Notes: generated by a model not told the origin, from the letters alone. A stretch of DNA of 64,000 nucleotides from JAPXRI01 sp033813635 (GCA_033813635.1 JAPXRI010000001.1:236428-300427); one strand, 5' to 3'; positions 51,428-60,559 are shown, counted from the first letter of the stretch. Program-made: numbers and translations.

Positions 51428-54400
51428 TTATGCCCCGGATTATATTCAAGTGTCGGTATCTGAAAAACGCGTCGGCGCACGCGGAAAATCTGGTGACCTA
51501 TGTGGCAACGAGGGAGGGCGTCGAGGAAATCCCGCAAAACGGGCAGAGACTCCCGGCTACAGTCAAGCAGAAGCTGCTCATCGCGGACATTCTCTCTCAG
51601 TTTCCAGATTCCGACCGGCTGTTTGAATACGAGGACTATCAAAACAACCCGACCGTGGAAAATGCTTCGGAGCTGATCTCCGCGGCGCTGGATCAGAATC
51701 TTGATCAGCTGTCGCACCAGGAGGTTTACGTTAATTACATTGCCACCCGCCCCCGCGCTGAAAAGGTTGGTGTCCATGGCCTGTTCTCAGATGAGGATAC
51801 GCCTCTGGTGCTGTCGCAGGTTGCGGAGGAAGCGGCCCGGCATACCGGCAACATCTGGACACCAATCATTTCCCTGCGGCGGGAGGACGCCGCCCGGCTG
51901 GGCTATGACAACGCCGCCGCTTGGATGGCACTCCTGCGGAAGCAGCGGAACATGTTCGCGGAGCAGATGAAGATCGCGCCGGAGAACCTGCGCTGGTACG
52001 CCGCTTTTCACAACGAGGGGCACCACCCTCACTGTCACATGATCGTGTACTCAGTTGATCCCAGCGAAGGCTACGTTACTAAACCGGCCATCGAAAAGAT
52101 GCGAAGCAGCCTCGCGAGGGAAATTTTTCAGCAGGATCTTCTGCAGATTTATTCCGAGCAGACAGAGCGGCGTGATTCTCTGACCGCCGAGAGCCGGGAT
52201 ACCCTGCGGGAGCTTCTGGAGCAGATGCGGACCGGTACCTGCGCAAACCCTGTCATTGAGGATTTGATGTCCCGGCTGGCGGAGCGGTTGAAGTATACGA
52301 CCGGGAAAAAACAGTATGGCTACCTGAAGGCTCCGCTCAAGGAGTTGGTCAATCAGATCGTGGATGAGCTGGCGAAGGACGAACGGGTGGCGGCGGCCTA
52401 TGCCAAATGGCAGGAGCTCCGCAACGAGGTTCTGCGCACCTATAAGGATCAGCTACCCGAACCCTTGCCGCTTTCCCAGCAGAAGGAATTCAAGCAGATT
52501 AAAAACATGGTGATTGCAGAAGCGGTCAGCCTCGGCAGTCGCCATGTTACGTTTGAGGGAGATGCGAATGCCGGGCCGTCTTCTGAAGAAGAAAACGCCA
52601 CCGAGGAAACGGAACCCGAACTTCCTCTATCGGAGCCGCCTGAAACAGTCGTGGATCAGGATGGTTCCCCGGATTACGGCGCTTCGGACGATGCACCGTC
52701 TTCGGATTCCGATAGGGCTGCGTCCGACAAGCCCCACATCGCGTGGAATGACCGTTACAAGGAGGCCCGCGCGTTTCTCTTCGGCAGCGATGAGACGGAG
52801 CCGGACTTCGAGCAGGCCCTCCGGCTGTTCCGGGAGGAAGCGGAGGATGGTAACGCCCTCGCCATGCACGACCTTGGCCGAATGTATGCGGACGGGTTGG
52901 GTGTGGAGATCGACGCTGGCACGGCCTTCGGCTGGTATGCCAAGGCCCTCTCCGCTTTTGAGGACATCGAGTCGGTGAAGGAAAACCGATATGTGGAATA
53001 CCGGATCGGCAAAATGTACGCGGCGGGACTCGGCGCGGAACAGGATTATGAGGCGGCAGCCGGATGGTTTGGCGAAGCGGTCGCCAAGCGCCACAAATAC
53101 GCGCAGTATTCCCTCGCCGGACTGTACTTCCGCGGCCAGGGTGTGGAGCAGAGCTATGAAACCGCATCCAGCCTGTACATGCGCGCTGCGGTGCAGCACA
53201 TGCCCTACGCCGATTACGAACTGGCAAAAATGTACCGGGACGGAGTCGGTACATCAGTCAACAGCGCGGAAGCCGCGCGGCATTTCAAAATCGCCTTTCA
53301 GGGATTTCAGCAGATGGAGAAACAAAGCCGCGACGATAAGCTCCAGTACCGCCTCGGCCAGATGCTTTACACCGGAACCGGGACGGAAAAGGATGTGGAT
53401 GCAGCGCTCGGTTACTTTGAAAAATCCGCCCGGCTTGGTAATGTCCACGCACAGTACATGCTCGGCAGAATCTATCTGGACGCGGACAGCGGTCATGAAA
53501 ACGCGGAGCAGGCTGTCCAGTGGCTGACGAAATCCGCGGATGGCGGCAACGCTCTCGCGCAGTATGCGCTTGGAAAGCTTTACCGGGACGGAAACCATGT
53601 GGAAAAGGACATTCAGAAAACTATTGCCTTTTTTACATCCGCCGCGGAACAGGACAATTCCTACGCGGCCTATGCCCTCGGAAAGCTCTATCTGCAGGAG
53701 GAAAGCATTCCAAAGGACGTTGATGCCGCCGTCAAATGGCTGGAGAAATCCGCAGACCTCGGAAATCAGTTTGCCCAGTATACGCTGGCAAAGTTGTACC
53801 TCTCCGGAGAAGATGTCCCGAAGGATATTCCGAAAGCGCTGGAGCTGTTTCAGAAGTCGGCGGCGCAGGGAAATTCATTTGCGCAGTACCGACTCGGCAG
53901 GCTCTATCTGCTGGATGAGGATATCCCAAAGAACGTGGATGTGGCCATTCGGTGGCTGACTGCCTCTGCGGAACAAGGCAACCAGTACGCCCAATATGCT
54001 CTTGGCAAACTCTATCTGCTTGGCGAAGACGTTCTAAAAGACGTGGACGCTGCCGTCCGCTGGCTGACCGCCTCTGCGGAACAGGGCAACCAATATGCTC
54101 AATATGCGCTCGGCAAGCTCTATCTGGCGGGGCGTGACGTCCTCCGCGACCGGGAAGCCGCCATTCGCTGGCTGACACTATCCGCGGAGCAGGGCAACAT
54201 TTACGCGCGGTTTTTTCTCGATCATCCAGACTCCTTCCGAGATCCGTCGCTTTTCCTCGCGGCGACAAGGCTCCTGCACCATCTGAGCCGAATCTTCCGG
54301 GAGGAACAAGAACGGCTTCCCGGAGGTCCACGCATGCAGGTGGAAAGCAAGCTGCGGCGGAAAATCCGGCAGAAAAAGATCGCCCAGGGTCACGCTCCAG

Positions 54401-54432
54401 ACGATCATGAACAGAAATTTACCACTTACTAA
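51424..54432 (+). CDS. MobP-type relaxase with C-terminal Sel1 repeats
   Basis: This protein has 1002 residues. The N-terminal 350 residues match the MobP3 relaxase pattern: PRIIFKCRYLKNASAHAENL, YVNYIATRPRAEK, and the histidine triad motif FHNEGHHPHCHMIVYSVDP near residue 200, which binds the metal for nicking. A Glu/Ser/Asp-rich linker (about 380-440) is followed by 13 Sel1-like helical repeats of 36-44 residues to about residue 935, the last three nearly identical. The relaxase nicks oriT and leads the strand into the channel. The repeats probably bind a protein partner. ATG 51430 is an alternative start. Confidence 0.9.
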   Translation: MIMPRIIFKCRYLKNASAHAENLVTYVATREGVEEIPQNGQRLPATVKQKLLIADILSQFPDSDRLFEYEDYQNNPTVENASELISAALDQNLDQLSHQEVYVNYIATRPRAEKVGVHGLFSDEDTPLVLSQVAEEAARHTGNIWTPIISLRREDAARLGYDNAAAWMALLRKQRNMFAEQMKIAPENLRWYAAFHNEGHHPHCHMIVYSVDPSEGYVTKPAIEKMRSSLAREIFQQDLLQIYSEQTERRDSLTAESRDTLRELLEQMRTGTCANPVIEDLMSRLAERLKYTTGKKQYGYLKAPLKELVNQIVDELAKDERVAAAYAKWQELRNEVLRTYKDQLPEPLPLSQQKEFKQIKNMVIAEAVSLGSRHVTFEGDANAGPSSEEENATEETEPELPLSEPPETVVDQDGSPDYGASDDAPSSDSDRAASDKPHIAWNDRYKEARAFLFGSDETEPDFEQALRLFREEAEDGNALAMHDLGRMYADGLGVEIDAGTAFGWYAKALSAFEDIESVKENRYVEYRIGKMYAAGLGAEQDYEAAAGWFGEAVAKRHKYAQYSLAGLYFRGQGVEQSYETASSLYMRAAVQHMPYADYELAKMYRDGVGTSVNSAEAARHFKIAFQGFQQMEKQSRDDKLQYRLGQMLYTGTGTEKDVDAALGYFEKSARLGNVHAQYMLGRIYLDADSGHENAEQAVQWLTKSADGGNALAQYALGKLYRDGNHVEKDIQKTIAFFTSAAEQDNSYAAYALGKLYLQEESIPKDVDAAVKWLEKSADLGNQFAQYTLAKLYLSGEDVPKDIPKALELFQKSAAQGNSFAQYRLGRLYLLDEDIPKNVDVAIRWLTASAEQGNQYAQYALGKLYLLGEDVLKDVDAAVRWLTASAEQGNQYAQYALGKLYLAGRDVLRDREAAIRWLTLSAEQGNIYARFFLDHPDSFRDPSLFLAATRLLHHLSRIFREEQERLPGGPRMQVESKLRRKIRQKKIAQGHAPDDHEQKFTTY

Positions 54433-54517
54433 ACAGAATAGGGGGATTATCATGCACAGGCCATTTGAAAAACCGTGGCAGAAAAAAGAAAACCTGATCA
54501 TGAAAAAGCATATCAGC

Positions 54518-54549
54518 AGGCCACCTGTTCGCCAACGGGCGGCCTTTTT
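54518..54549 (+). terminator. Terminator after the relaxase
   Basis: AGGCCaCCTGTT pairs with AACGGGcGGCCT at 11 of 12 positions, followed by five T. Confidence 0.85.
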
Positions 54550-54595
54550 CCGTCGCTGCGGAAAGCGCAAGCGCTGACGAGGGAGGGATTCCGGT

Positions 54596-56029
54596 ATGGA
54601 CTATGTGTATTTTACGGATGATCAGAAGCAGCGGGCCAACTCCGTGGATCTGGTGGATTTCTTGGAGCGTCAGGGCGAAAAACTCGTCCGTTCCGGACAT
54701 GAGTGGCGATGGAAACGCTATGACAGCGTCACCGTCCGCGGAAACGAATGGTTCCGGCACAGCCGCAAGGAGGGCGGCCATGCCATCGACTTTGTGCAAG
54801 AGTTCTACGACATGAGCTTTCCCGAAGCGGTGCGGTGGCTTCTGGGCGGCGAGAGCGGCGTGGAATGGAACCAGACGGACAAAAGCGCCCCCACACCGAA
54901 AAAGGAGTTCGCTCTTCCGGAGCAGAATCCCGACATGCGGCGGGTGTTCGCCTATCTCATCAAGCAGCGTTTTATTGACCATGAGGTGCTATCCCGGTTC
55001 GCCCATGAAAAGCTCATCTATGAGGATAAGCAATACCACAATGCCGTGTTCGTAGGGCTGGATGAAAACGAGATTGCCCGTCACGCCCACAAGCGCGGCA
55101 CTTATACCCAAGGCGAACCTTACAAGGGAAACGTGGAAGGCAGCGATCCCCGGTACAGCTTTCACTGGATCGGCGAAAGCGACAGGCTGTACGTTTTTGA
55201 AGCGCCGGTGGATATGCTGTCCTTTATCACGCTGCACCCAAAAGATTGGATGAACCACAGCTATGTCACGCTCGACGGTGTGTCGGAACACGCTATGCTC
55301 CGGCAGCTGGAGCTTCACCCAAACCTGCAAAAAGTCATTCTCGGCCTGGACCATGACGAGGCGGGCATCGAAGCCAATGGGCGACTCCGGGACATTTTGG
55401 CAGAACGAGGATATACAGATACCGAAGTCCTGCAATCCGTCCGGAAGGACTGGAACGAGGATGTGAAGGCCCTGCATGGGATTACTACTATCCCGGCGTC
55501 GGAGCATCCTAAACTGGAACTTTTACCGAAGGTATGCTATGAGCTTTCCGGCTTGTGTGAAGCGCTTGCTTCGCAGAAGGATATCCGTGCCTTCCTGACC
55601 AACTGCGCTCAGAAGCTGGAAATGGCGGTCGTATCCGGAAAGGCAGCGCCTGAGAATACCGGCATAGCCGTGGACAGCTTGGAGTGCATGGCGGCGGGCT
55701 CCCTGCTGCTTTTAAAAGACCTGTGTCGGCAGATGGAACGGCCCGTAACTGCGGAGCAACTGGTGTGCAGGCTCCGGTCGGAATACAAACCCCATGAGGA
55801 CAGAGGCTGGCTGCGCTCCAGAATGGAGGACATCCGGCGTGATTTGGCGGACATCGGCAGGCAGATCGACACACCCGGCATCCGAAGCGAGGACGATATG
55901 AAACAGCTCTGTCGGTCTTACCTTAGCCTCGCTCTGGACTGTGTCAAAGCGCGGATGTTCATGGAGTTGGAATCACCCGAACTGATTCCGGAACAGGAGC
56001 AGGCCGTAAATTTTACGATGAGCATGTAG
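54596..56029 (+). CDS. DUF3991/Toprim primase-like protein
   Basis: The 477-residue protein begins with a CHC2-like zinc-finger-derived region without the cysteines (VDFLERQGEKLVRSGHEWRW, then WFRHSRKEGGHAIDFVQEFY). DUF3991 and Toprim follow: VFEAPVDMLSFITLHP supplies the Toprim Glu, and KVILGLDHDEAGIEANGRLR supplies the acidic DxD-type metal site. It probably primes or processes the transferred strand. GGGAGGG precedes ATG 54596. The C-terminus EQEQAVNFTMSM carries the shared tail, in line with a protein delivered to the recipient as known for some plasmid primases. Confidence 0.83.
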   Translation: MDYVYFTDDQKQRANSVDLVDFLERQGEKLVRSGHEWRWKRYDSVTVRGNEWFRHSRKEGGHAIDFVQEFYDMSFPEAVRWLLGGESGVEWNQTDKSAPTPKKEFALPEQNPDMRRVFAYLIKQRFIDHEVLSRFAHEKLIYEDKQYHNAVFVGLDENEIARHAHKRGTYTQGEPYKGNVEGSDPRYSFHWIGESDRLYVFEAPVDMLSFITLHPKDWMNHSYVTLDGVSEHAMLRQLELHPNLQKVILGLDHDEAGIEANGRLRDILAERGYTDTEVLQSVRKDWNEDVKALHGITTIPASEHPKLELLPKVCYELSGLCEALASQKDIRAFLTNCAQKLEMAVVSGKAAPENTGIAVDSLECMAAGSLLLLKDLCRQMERPVTAEQLVCRLRSEYKPHEDRGWLRSRMEDIRRDLADIGRQIDTPGIRSEDDMKQLCRSYLSLALDCVKARMFMELESPELIPEQEQAVNFTMSM

Positions 56030-56066
56030 GACACGCTCCCTCCTAAATTATATTTTTATTTCTTGA

Positions 56067-56106
56067 TTGATTTCATGCTAAAATGACGTATAATATTAGC
56101 ATGAAA
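56067..56106 (+). promoter_or_regulatory. abiE promoter with perfect inverted-repeat operator
   Basis: TTTCATGCTAA (56071-56081) and TTAGCATGAAA (56096-56106) form a perfect 11-base inverted repeat. The -10 TATAAT (56089-56094) lies inside, and a -35 TTGATT is at 56067-56072. AbiEi antitoxins repress their own promoter through inverted repeats, so this is the likely autoregulation site. Confidence 0.75.
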
Positions 56107-56131
56107 CAAAAATTGAGGGAGGTGATCCTGC

Positions 56132-56722
56132 ATGTACGCGGAAACCCTGCAATCCCTTTGCGAACAGAGCGGCGGCATCCTGCTCACAAAAGATATTGTC
56201 AACGCCGGCGTTCCCAGCAGTTATCTGACGGCATTTCTTAGAGAAGGCAAACTGGAGCGTGCCGGTCACGGCGTGTATATCACGCCAGACGCGATGGAAG
56301 ATAAAATGTTCACCCTGCAGGCCCGAAAAAACCGGCTGGTTTATTCTCACGACACCGCACTGTATTTGCACGACCTGACCGACCGCGATCCGCTGACCTA
56401 CAGCGTGACGGTGCCGACCGGCTACAACACCAAGCGGCTGACGGAGGAAGGGCTCAGCGTATTTTCCATCAAGCCTCATTTATACGGGATGGGAATCACG
56501 ATGGCGCAGTCGCCTTTTGGCAGGCCAATCCGGGCTTACGATGCGGAGCGCACTCTGTGCGATATGCTGCGAAGCCGGCGTCAGATGGACGGCGCGCTTT
56601 TTCCGGAAGCCCTGAAGCGGTATGTCCGAAGAAAAAGTAAAAATATTCCCCTGCTGATGCGGTATGCGGAATCGCTCCGCGTCGACAAACTGCTCCGGCA
56701 GTATCTGGAGGTATTGCTATGA
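56132..56722 (+). CDS. abiEi: AbiEi antitoxin and autorepressor
   Basis: The 196-residue protein has an N-terminal winged-helix pattern (LCEQSGGILLTKDIVNAGVP, SSYLTAFLREGKLERAGHGV) and the C-terminal AbiEi domain (VYSHDTALYLHDLTDRDPLT, RAYDAERTLCDMLRSRRQMD). This is the type IV antitoxin that represses the operon. GGGAGGTGAT precedes the start, and the stop overlaps the toxin ATG. Confidence 0.9.
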   Translation: MYAETLQSLCEQSGGILLTKDIVNAGVPSSYLTAFLREGKLERAGHGVYITPDAMEDKMFTLQARKNRLVYSHDTALYLHDLTDRDPLTYSVTVPTGYNTKRLTEEGLSVFSIKPHLYGMGITMAQSPFGRPIRAYDAERTLCDMLRSRRQMDGALFPEALKRYVRRKSKNIPLLMRYAESLRVDKLLRQYLEVLL

Positions 56723-57573
56723 AAACATCCCGGCAGCTTAACGCCCTGATTCGAAATATGGCGAAAGACAAATGCATCAACGCGCAGATCATTCTCCGGA
56801 ACTTCATGCTGGAGCGTCTGCTGGAACGGATTTCCCTGTCCCCTTACCGTGAGAACCTGATTCTAAAGGGCGGCATGCTGGTCGCGGCCATGGTGGGGCT
56901 GGACACCCGCGCCACCATGGACATGGACACCACGCTGACGGGATACCCGCTGACCGAGGAATCCGTCCGCTCCGTTTTTGCGGATATTCTCGCCATCCCT
57001 GTGGAGGATCACGTGGCCCTCACGCTGAAAAAGTTGGAGGAAATCCACGACGAAGCGGAATATTCCGGCATTCGCGTCACGCTGGAGATGCTCCTGGACG
57101 AAACAAGGCAGACTCTCAAGGTAGACATCACAACCGGCGACCCAATCACACCAGCCGCGGTTGATTATTCCTTCAGGCTGCTGTTCGAAGACCGGAGCAT
57201 TCAGATCAAGGCATACAATCTGGAAACGGTGCTGGCGGAAAAGCTGGAAACCATCTTCTCCAGAAGTACCGCCAACACCCGCATGAGAGATTTTTATGAC
57301 GTGTACGTTTTATGGCACACGCGAAGAAGCGATATCAGTCTTCCTGTCCTGAAGAAAGCGTTTGAGAGAACGGTCAGGAAAAGAGGAAGCGATTTTCTGC
57401 TGCGCGGCGGTATTCAAGAAGGTGCGGAGGCGCTGTCCGGCAACAAGGAAATGCAGGAGTTGTGGACGCGCTATCAGAAAAAGTATTCCTATGCCGACGA
57501 CATTGCATGGGAGGACGCCGTTGCCGCGGCAAAGGGATTGTATGAAAACGCGATAGCCGTGACAGAAAAATAG
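56719..57573 (+). CDS. abiEii: AbiEii nucleotidyltransferase toxin
   Basis: The 284-residue protein has the DNA polymerase beta-like nucleotidyltransferase motif of AbiEii: NLILKGGMLVAAMVGLDTRA then TMDMDTTLTG, and the later IKAYNLETVLAEKLETIFSR, RMRDFYDVYVL. The toxin modifies tRNA in characterised systems and stops growth, acting in phage abortive infection and element maintenance. It is translated by ATGA coupling with the antitoxin. Confidence 0.9.
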   Translation: MKTSRQLNALIRNMAKDKCINAQIILRNFMLERLLERISLSPYRENLILKGGMLVAAMVGLDTRATMDMDTTLTGYPLTEESVRSVFADILAIPVEDHVALTLKKLEEIHDEAEYSGIRVTLEMLLDETRQTLKVDITTGDPITPAAVDYSFRLLFEDRSIQIKAYNLETVLAEKLETIFSRSTANTRMRDFYDVYVLWHTRRSDISLPVLKKAFERTVRKRGSDFLLRGGIQEGAEALSGNKEMQELWTRYQKKYSYADDIAWEDAVAAAKGLYENAIAVTEK

Positions 57574-57594
57574 AAAACAGAAATCATACATGAG

Positions 57595-57637
57595 AAAACC
57601 GCCGAAGAGCTTGAAAAACTCTCCGGTGGTTTTTTGC
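57595..57637 (+). terminator. Terminator between abiE and virD4
   Basis: AAAACCgCCG and CGGtGGTTTT, with inner AGAG/CTCT, form a long hairpin followed by T. It separates the toxin-antitoxin operon from the transfer gene. Confidence 0.75.
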
Positions 57638-57660
57638 TGCCTAAGGCAAGGAGGTATCGT

Positions 57661-59478
57661 ATGCAAGCATCACAAATTATCACCCTGATCGCAGCCGGGC
57701 TCACCATGTTCGGCGTGATCGGCTTTTTATCTCTTCTGGCTCATTATTATACCCTGAACGGCATCAAATCCAAGACCGTAGGCGACGGCCAGCATGGCAC
57801 GGCGCGCTGGGCAACCAAACAGGAAATTAAAAAGACCTATACGGAAGTCCGGTTTGAGCCGGAAAAATGGCGCAAGGGAGAGAACCGGCCCACGGCACAG
57901 GGATTGGTGGTCGGCTGGCGAAAAGCGTCCCTGTTTGATAAAACGGCTTCCCATGGCTACGCGCTGGTGGATGACGATGATGTCCACTGCCTGATGATCG
58001 GTGCGGCAGGTGTCGGCAAGACCGCGAATTTTCTCTATCCGAACCTCGAATACGCCTGTGCCTGCGGCATGTCTTTCATCACCACCGATACGAAAGGCGA
58101 CCTTTACCGCAATTACGCGGGAATCGCAAAGGATTATTACGGCTACCATGTGGCAGTCATTGACCTGCGCAACCCCACCCGCTCAGATGGTAACAACCTG
58201 CTTCATCTGGTAAACCGGTATATGGACCTGTATCTCGAAAATCCAGATAATCTGGCATATAAAGCCAGAGCGGAGAAGTATGCCAAAATCACAGCCAAGA
58301 CCATCATCAACTCCGGCGGCTTCGACACTGCTTCGGCCGGACAGAATGCTTTCTTCTACGACGCGGCAGAAGGTCTTCTGACCTCCGTCATTCTGCTGAT
58401 TGCGGAATACTGCGAGCCGAAGCAGCGGCACATCGTGTCGGTGTTCAAGCTCATTCAGGATCTGCTGGCGCCCAGCGGCGTGAAGGGTCGAACGCTTTTC
58501 CAGATACTTCTGGCGCACCTGCCGGACGAGCACAAGACCAAATGGTTCGCCGGCGCCGCGCTCAACACGGCGGAGCAGGCCATGCAGAGCGTCCTGTCCA
58601 CGGCGCTCTCCCGGCTCAACGCTTTTCTGGATTCCGAGCTGGAGCAGGTGCTGTGCTTCGACACCGCCATCGACGCGGAAAAGTTCTGCACGGAGAAAAG
58701 CGCCGTCTTCCTCGTCATGCCAGAAGAAGACAACACGAAATATTTTATTATTTCACTTATCGTCCAGCAGCTCTACCGAGAGATTCTATCCGTAGCCGAC
58801 GAGTACGGCGGGAAACTGCCAAACCGCGTGATGATGTTTCTCGACGAAATTGGTACCATTCCCAAGATCGAGTCAGCCGAGATGATGTTTTCCGCCAGCC
58901 GGTCACGCCGGGTATCCATCGTCGCTATTATCCAGAGCTTCGCCCAACTGGAAAAAAACTACGGCAAGGAGGGCACCTCCATAATAATTGACAACTGCCA
59001 GGACACCGTATTCGGCGGCTTTGCCCCCAACAGTGAGTCGGCTCAGATTCTCTCAAAAGCCCTCGGCAATCAGACTGTCATGAGCGGCTCCATCAGCCGC
59101 GGGAAAAACGATCCCAGCCAGTCTCTGCAGATGATTGAGCGTCCGCTGATGACGCCCGATGAACTCAAATCCATGCCCAAAGGCCGGTTTATCGTCACTA
59201 AGACAGGAGCCTACCCGATGCGCACCCGGCTGAAGCTATTTCTTGAATGGGGCATTACCTTCGGAAAACCGTATGAGATTGCGGAGCAATCCGCCCGAAA
59301 GGTGGAGTACGCGAACCGGCACTCGCTCGAGGAAGAAATCATTCGGCGTAACGCCGCTTGCGAAGCCGATCCGGAGGAAAGGTCAGAACCAGATTCTTCC
59401 GCTTCCGTAGGTATCCAACACACCCCCGCATTGGAGCATAAGGCGCCGGAACAACAAAAGCCTTCGATACGGATATAG
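57661..59478 (+). CDS. virD4: VirD4/TraG-type coupling protein
   Basis: The 605-residue protein has an N-terminal membrane segment (IITLIAAGLTMFGVIGFLSL). Walker A is LMIGAAGVGKTANFLYPNLE at about residue 114, Walker B is NRVMMFLDEIGTIPKIESAE at about residue 390, and the typical ITTDTKGDLYRNY follows Walker A. It brings relaxase-DNA and other substrates to the channel. ATG 57661 lies seven bases after AAGGAGG. It would also be the receptor for any export tails. Confidence 0.93.
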   Translation: MQASQIITLIAAGLTMFGVIGFLSLLAHYYTLNGIKSKTVGDGQHGTARWATKQEIKKTYTEVRFEPEKWRKGENRPTAQGLVVGWRKASLFDKTASHGYALVDDDDVHCLMIGAAGVGKTANFLYPNLEYACACGMSFITTDTKGDLYRNYAGIAKDYYGYHVAVIDLRNPTRSDGNNLLHLVNRYMDLYLENPDNLAYKARAEKYAKITAKTIINSGGFDTASAGQNAFFYDAAEGLLTSVILLIAEYCEPKQRHIVSVFKLIQDLLAPSGVKGRTLFQILLAHLPDEHKTKWFAGAALNTAEQAMQSVLSTALSRLNAFLDSELEQVLCFDTAIDAEKFCTEKSAVFLVMPEEDNTKYFIISLIVQQLYREILSVADEYGGKLPNRVMMFLDEIGTIPKIESAEMMFSASRSRRVSIVAIIQSFAQLEKNYGKEGTSIIIDNCQDTVFGGFAPNSESAQILSKALGNQTVMSGSISRGKNDPSQSLQMIERPLMTPDELKSMPKGRFIVTKTGAYPMRTRLKLFLEWGITFGKPYEIAEQSARKVEYANRHSLEEEIIRRNAACEADPEERSEPDSSASVGIQHTPALEHKAPEQQKPSIRI

Positions 59479-59492
59479 CGGGAGGCGGTTTG

Positions 59493-59762
59493 ATGAGCTA
59501 TTTTTCCTCGCTCTATTCCTCGGAGCTGCCCCACCGGGCAAGGGCGGTGTACATGTATCTGCGTGATCGGGCTGACCGGGACGGCAAATGTTATCCGGCG
59601 ATTGGTACCATCGCCAAGGAGCTGAAGATGTCCCGCAGCACCGTCAAACGCGCGATTGCCGACCTTGAAAAAAGCGGTTACCTGCGCAGGGAGCAACGCT
59701 GGCGGGAAAATGGCGGCAAGAGCAGCAATATGTTTTATCTGACGAAGGCCGATTCAAGTTAG
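59493..59762 (+). CDS. Helix-turn-helix protein (replication-initiator-like)
   Basis: The 89-residue protein contains YMYLRDRADRDGKCYPAIGT and IAKELKMSRSTVKRAIADLE, a winged helix of the HTH_36 type found in replication or plasmid control proteins. ATG 59493 lies seven bases after GGAGG; it follows virD4 by 14 bases, so it belongs to the transfer operon. Confidence 0.8.
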   Translation: MSYFSSLYSSELPHRARAVYMYLRDRADRDGKCYPAIGTIAKELKMSRSTVKRAIADLEKSGYLRREQRWRENGGKSSNMFYLTKADSS

Positions 59763-59822
59763 CGCTGAAAAACAGACATTCCTCCAAGGGGGCGGTCTGT
59801 CCATACGCTGAACTGTGGTACG

Positions 59823-59840
59823 GTTCATGGTGAACCATGA
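59823..59840. promoter_or_regulatory. Perfect inverted repeat, possible operator
   Basis: TTCATGGT and ACCATGAA flank GA between the transfer operon and the SLOG gene. A related GGTGAACC follows. Function not known. Confidence 0.4.
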
Positions 59841-59890
59841 AGGTGAACCTCTCACTTTATAAAGATTTAACGACAGAGAAAAGAAAATTG

Positions 59891-60448
59891 TTAAGGCCTA
59901 TTTTTACCCTCTTTCACCGTAATGGGAGTAACTTCCGCTGTATCCGGGTCAATTAGAATAACACCCTTGTTTTGCTTTCTGGCGTATGTAACAAGATGAG
60001 CAGCCGGTTCCATCAGTACCAGTGATTGGTCTTTGTAAACCGCCAGAAGCAATCCAGTGTGGTTTACCAAATACTCATTGCAACGGAGATAGCAGCTCTT
60101 TTCGAATTTTGTAGAAATTAAATAATTATATGTGCTTTTCTCCAATATTGTGTAATATCGATCACGCAACTGTGGAGTCCATTTTTTTGCCTGCTCTTCA
60201 TACGGAATCACACAGTAGAGTTTCAGGTGTGGAAAGTGGTTTATGAGATCTAAGATCAACTCGGCTCCCCACATAGATGCGCCCGGTTCGCAGTTTGTGT
60301 AAAAATCGGTTATGCCATTATCATAAAGGGCTAGAACCTGAAGTTTCATCGCAGCCTTGATCTGTTGGCATAGTTCATCTTCTTCATCATAGCCAAAACG
60401 AAATCGCATCGGTTCATGTCCGGTAAACGTACAGCCTATATTTCTCAT
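59891..60448 (-). CDS. SLOG-superfamily protein (DUF1273/YpsA-like)
   Basis: This 185-residue protein begins CTFTGHEPMRFRFGYDEEDE, with the GHR/GHE loop of YpsA/DUF1273, and has FYTNCEPGASMWGAELILDL, the Gly-rich nucleotide-binding segment. SLOG domains bind nucleotides and several act in defence or signalling. GGAGGAAG precedes ATG 60448. The gene is divergent from an XRE regulator, which probably controls both. Confidence 0.8.
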   Translation of the reverse strand: MRNIGCTFTGHEPMRFRFGYDEEDELCQQIKAAMKLQVLALYDNGITDFYTNCEPGASMWGAELILDLINHFPHLKLYCVIPYEEQAKKWTPQLRDRYYTILEKSTYNYLISTKFEKSCYLRCNEYLVNHTGLLLAVYKDQSLVLMEPAAHLVTYARKQNKGVILIDPDTAEVTPITVKEGKNRP

Positions 60449-60481
60449 TTTCTTCCTCCGAGTTATTCTATGTGGTCATTG

Positions 60482-60536
60482 TGTGCATACAGGATATTAT
60501 ATTATAGGCCATCTGTGCATACAATACAAGTATGCA
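60482..60536. promoter_or_regulatory. Repeated operator half-sites in the SLOG/XRE divergent promoter
   Basis: TGTGCATACA occurs at 60482-60491 and 60514-60523, and the inverted half GTATGCA at 60530-60536. These are probable binding sites for the XRE protein, allowing control of both divergent genes. Confidence 0.6.
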
Positions 60537-60559
60537 TTAAGACAAGGATGGTATTTATT

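Noticed and set aside
53950..54190. The repeated DNA in the relaxase 3' part as an independent mobile repeat.
   Set aside because: The repeats keep the reading frame and match the Sel1 helical unit, so they are protein repeats.
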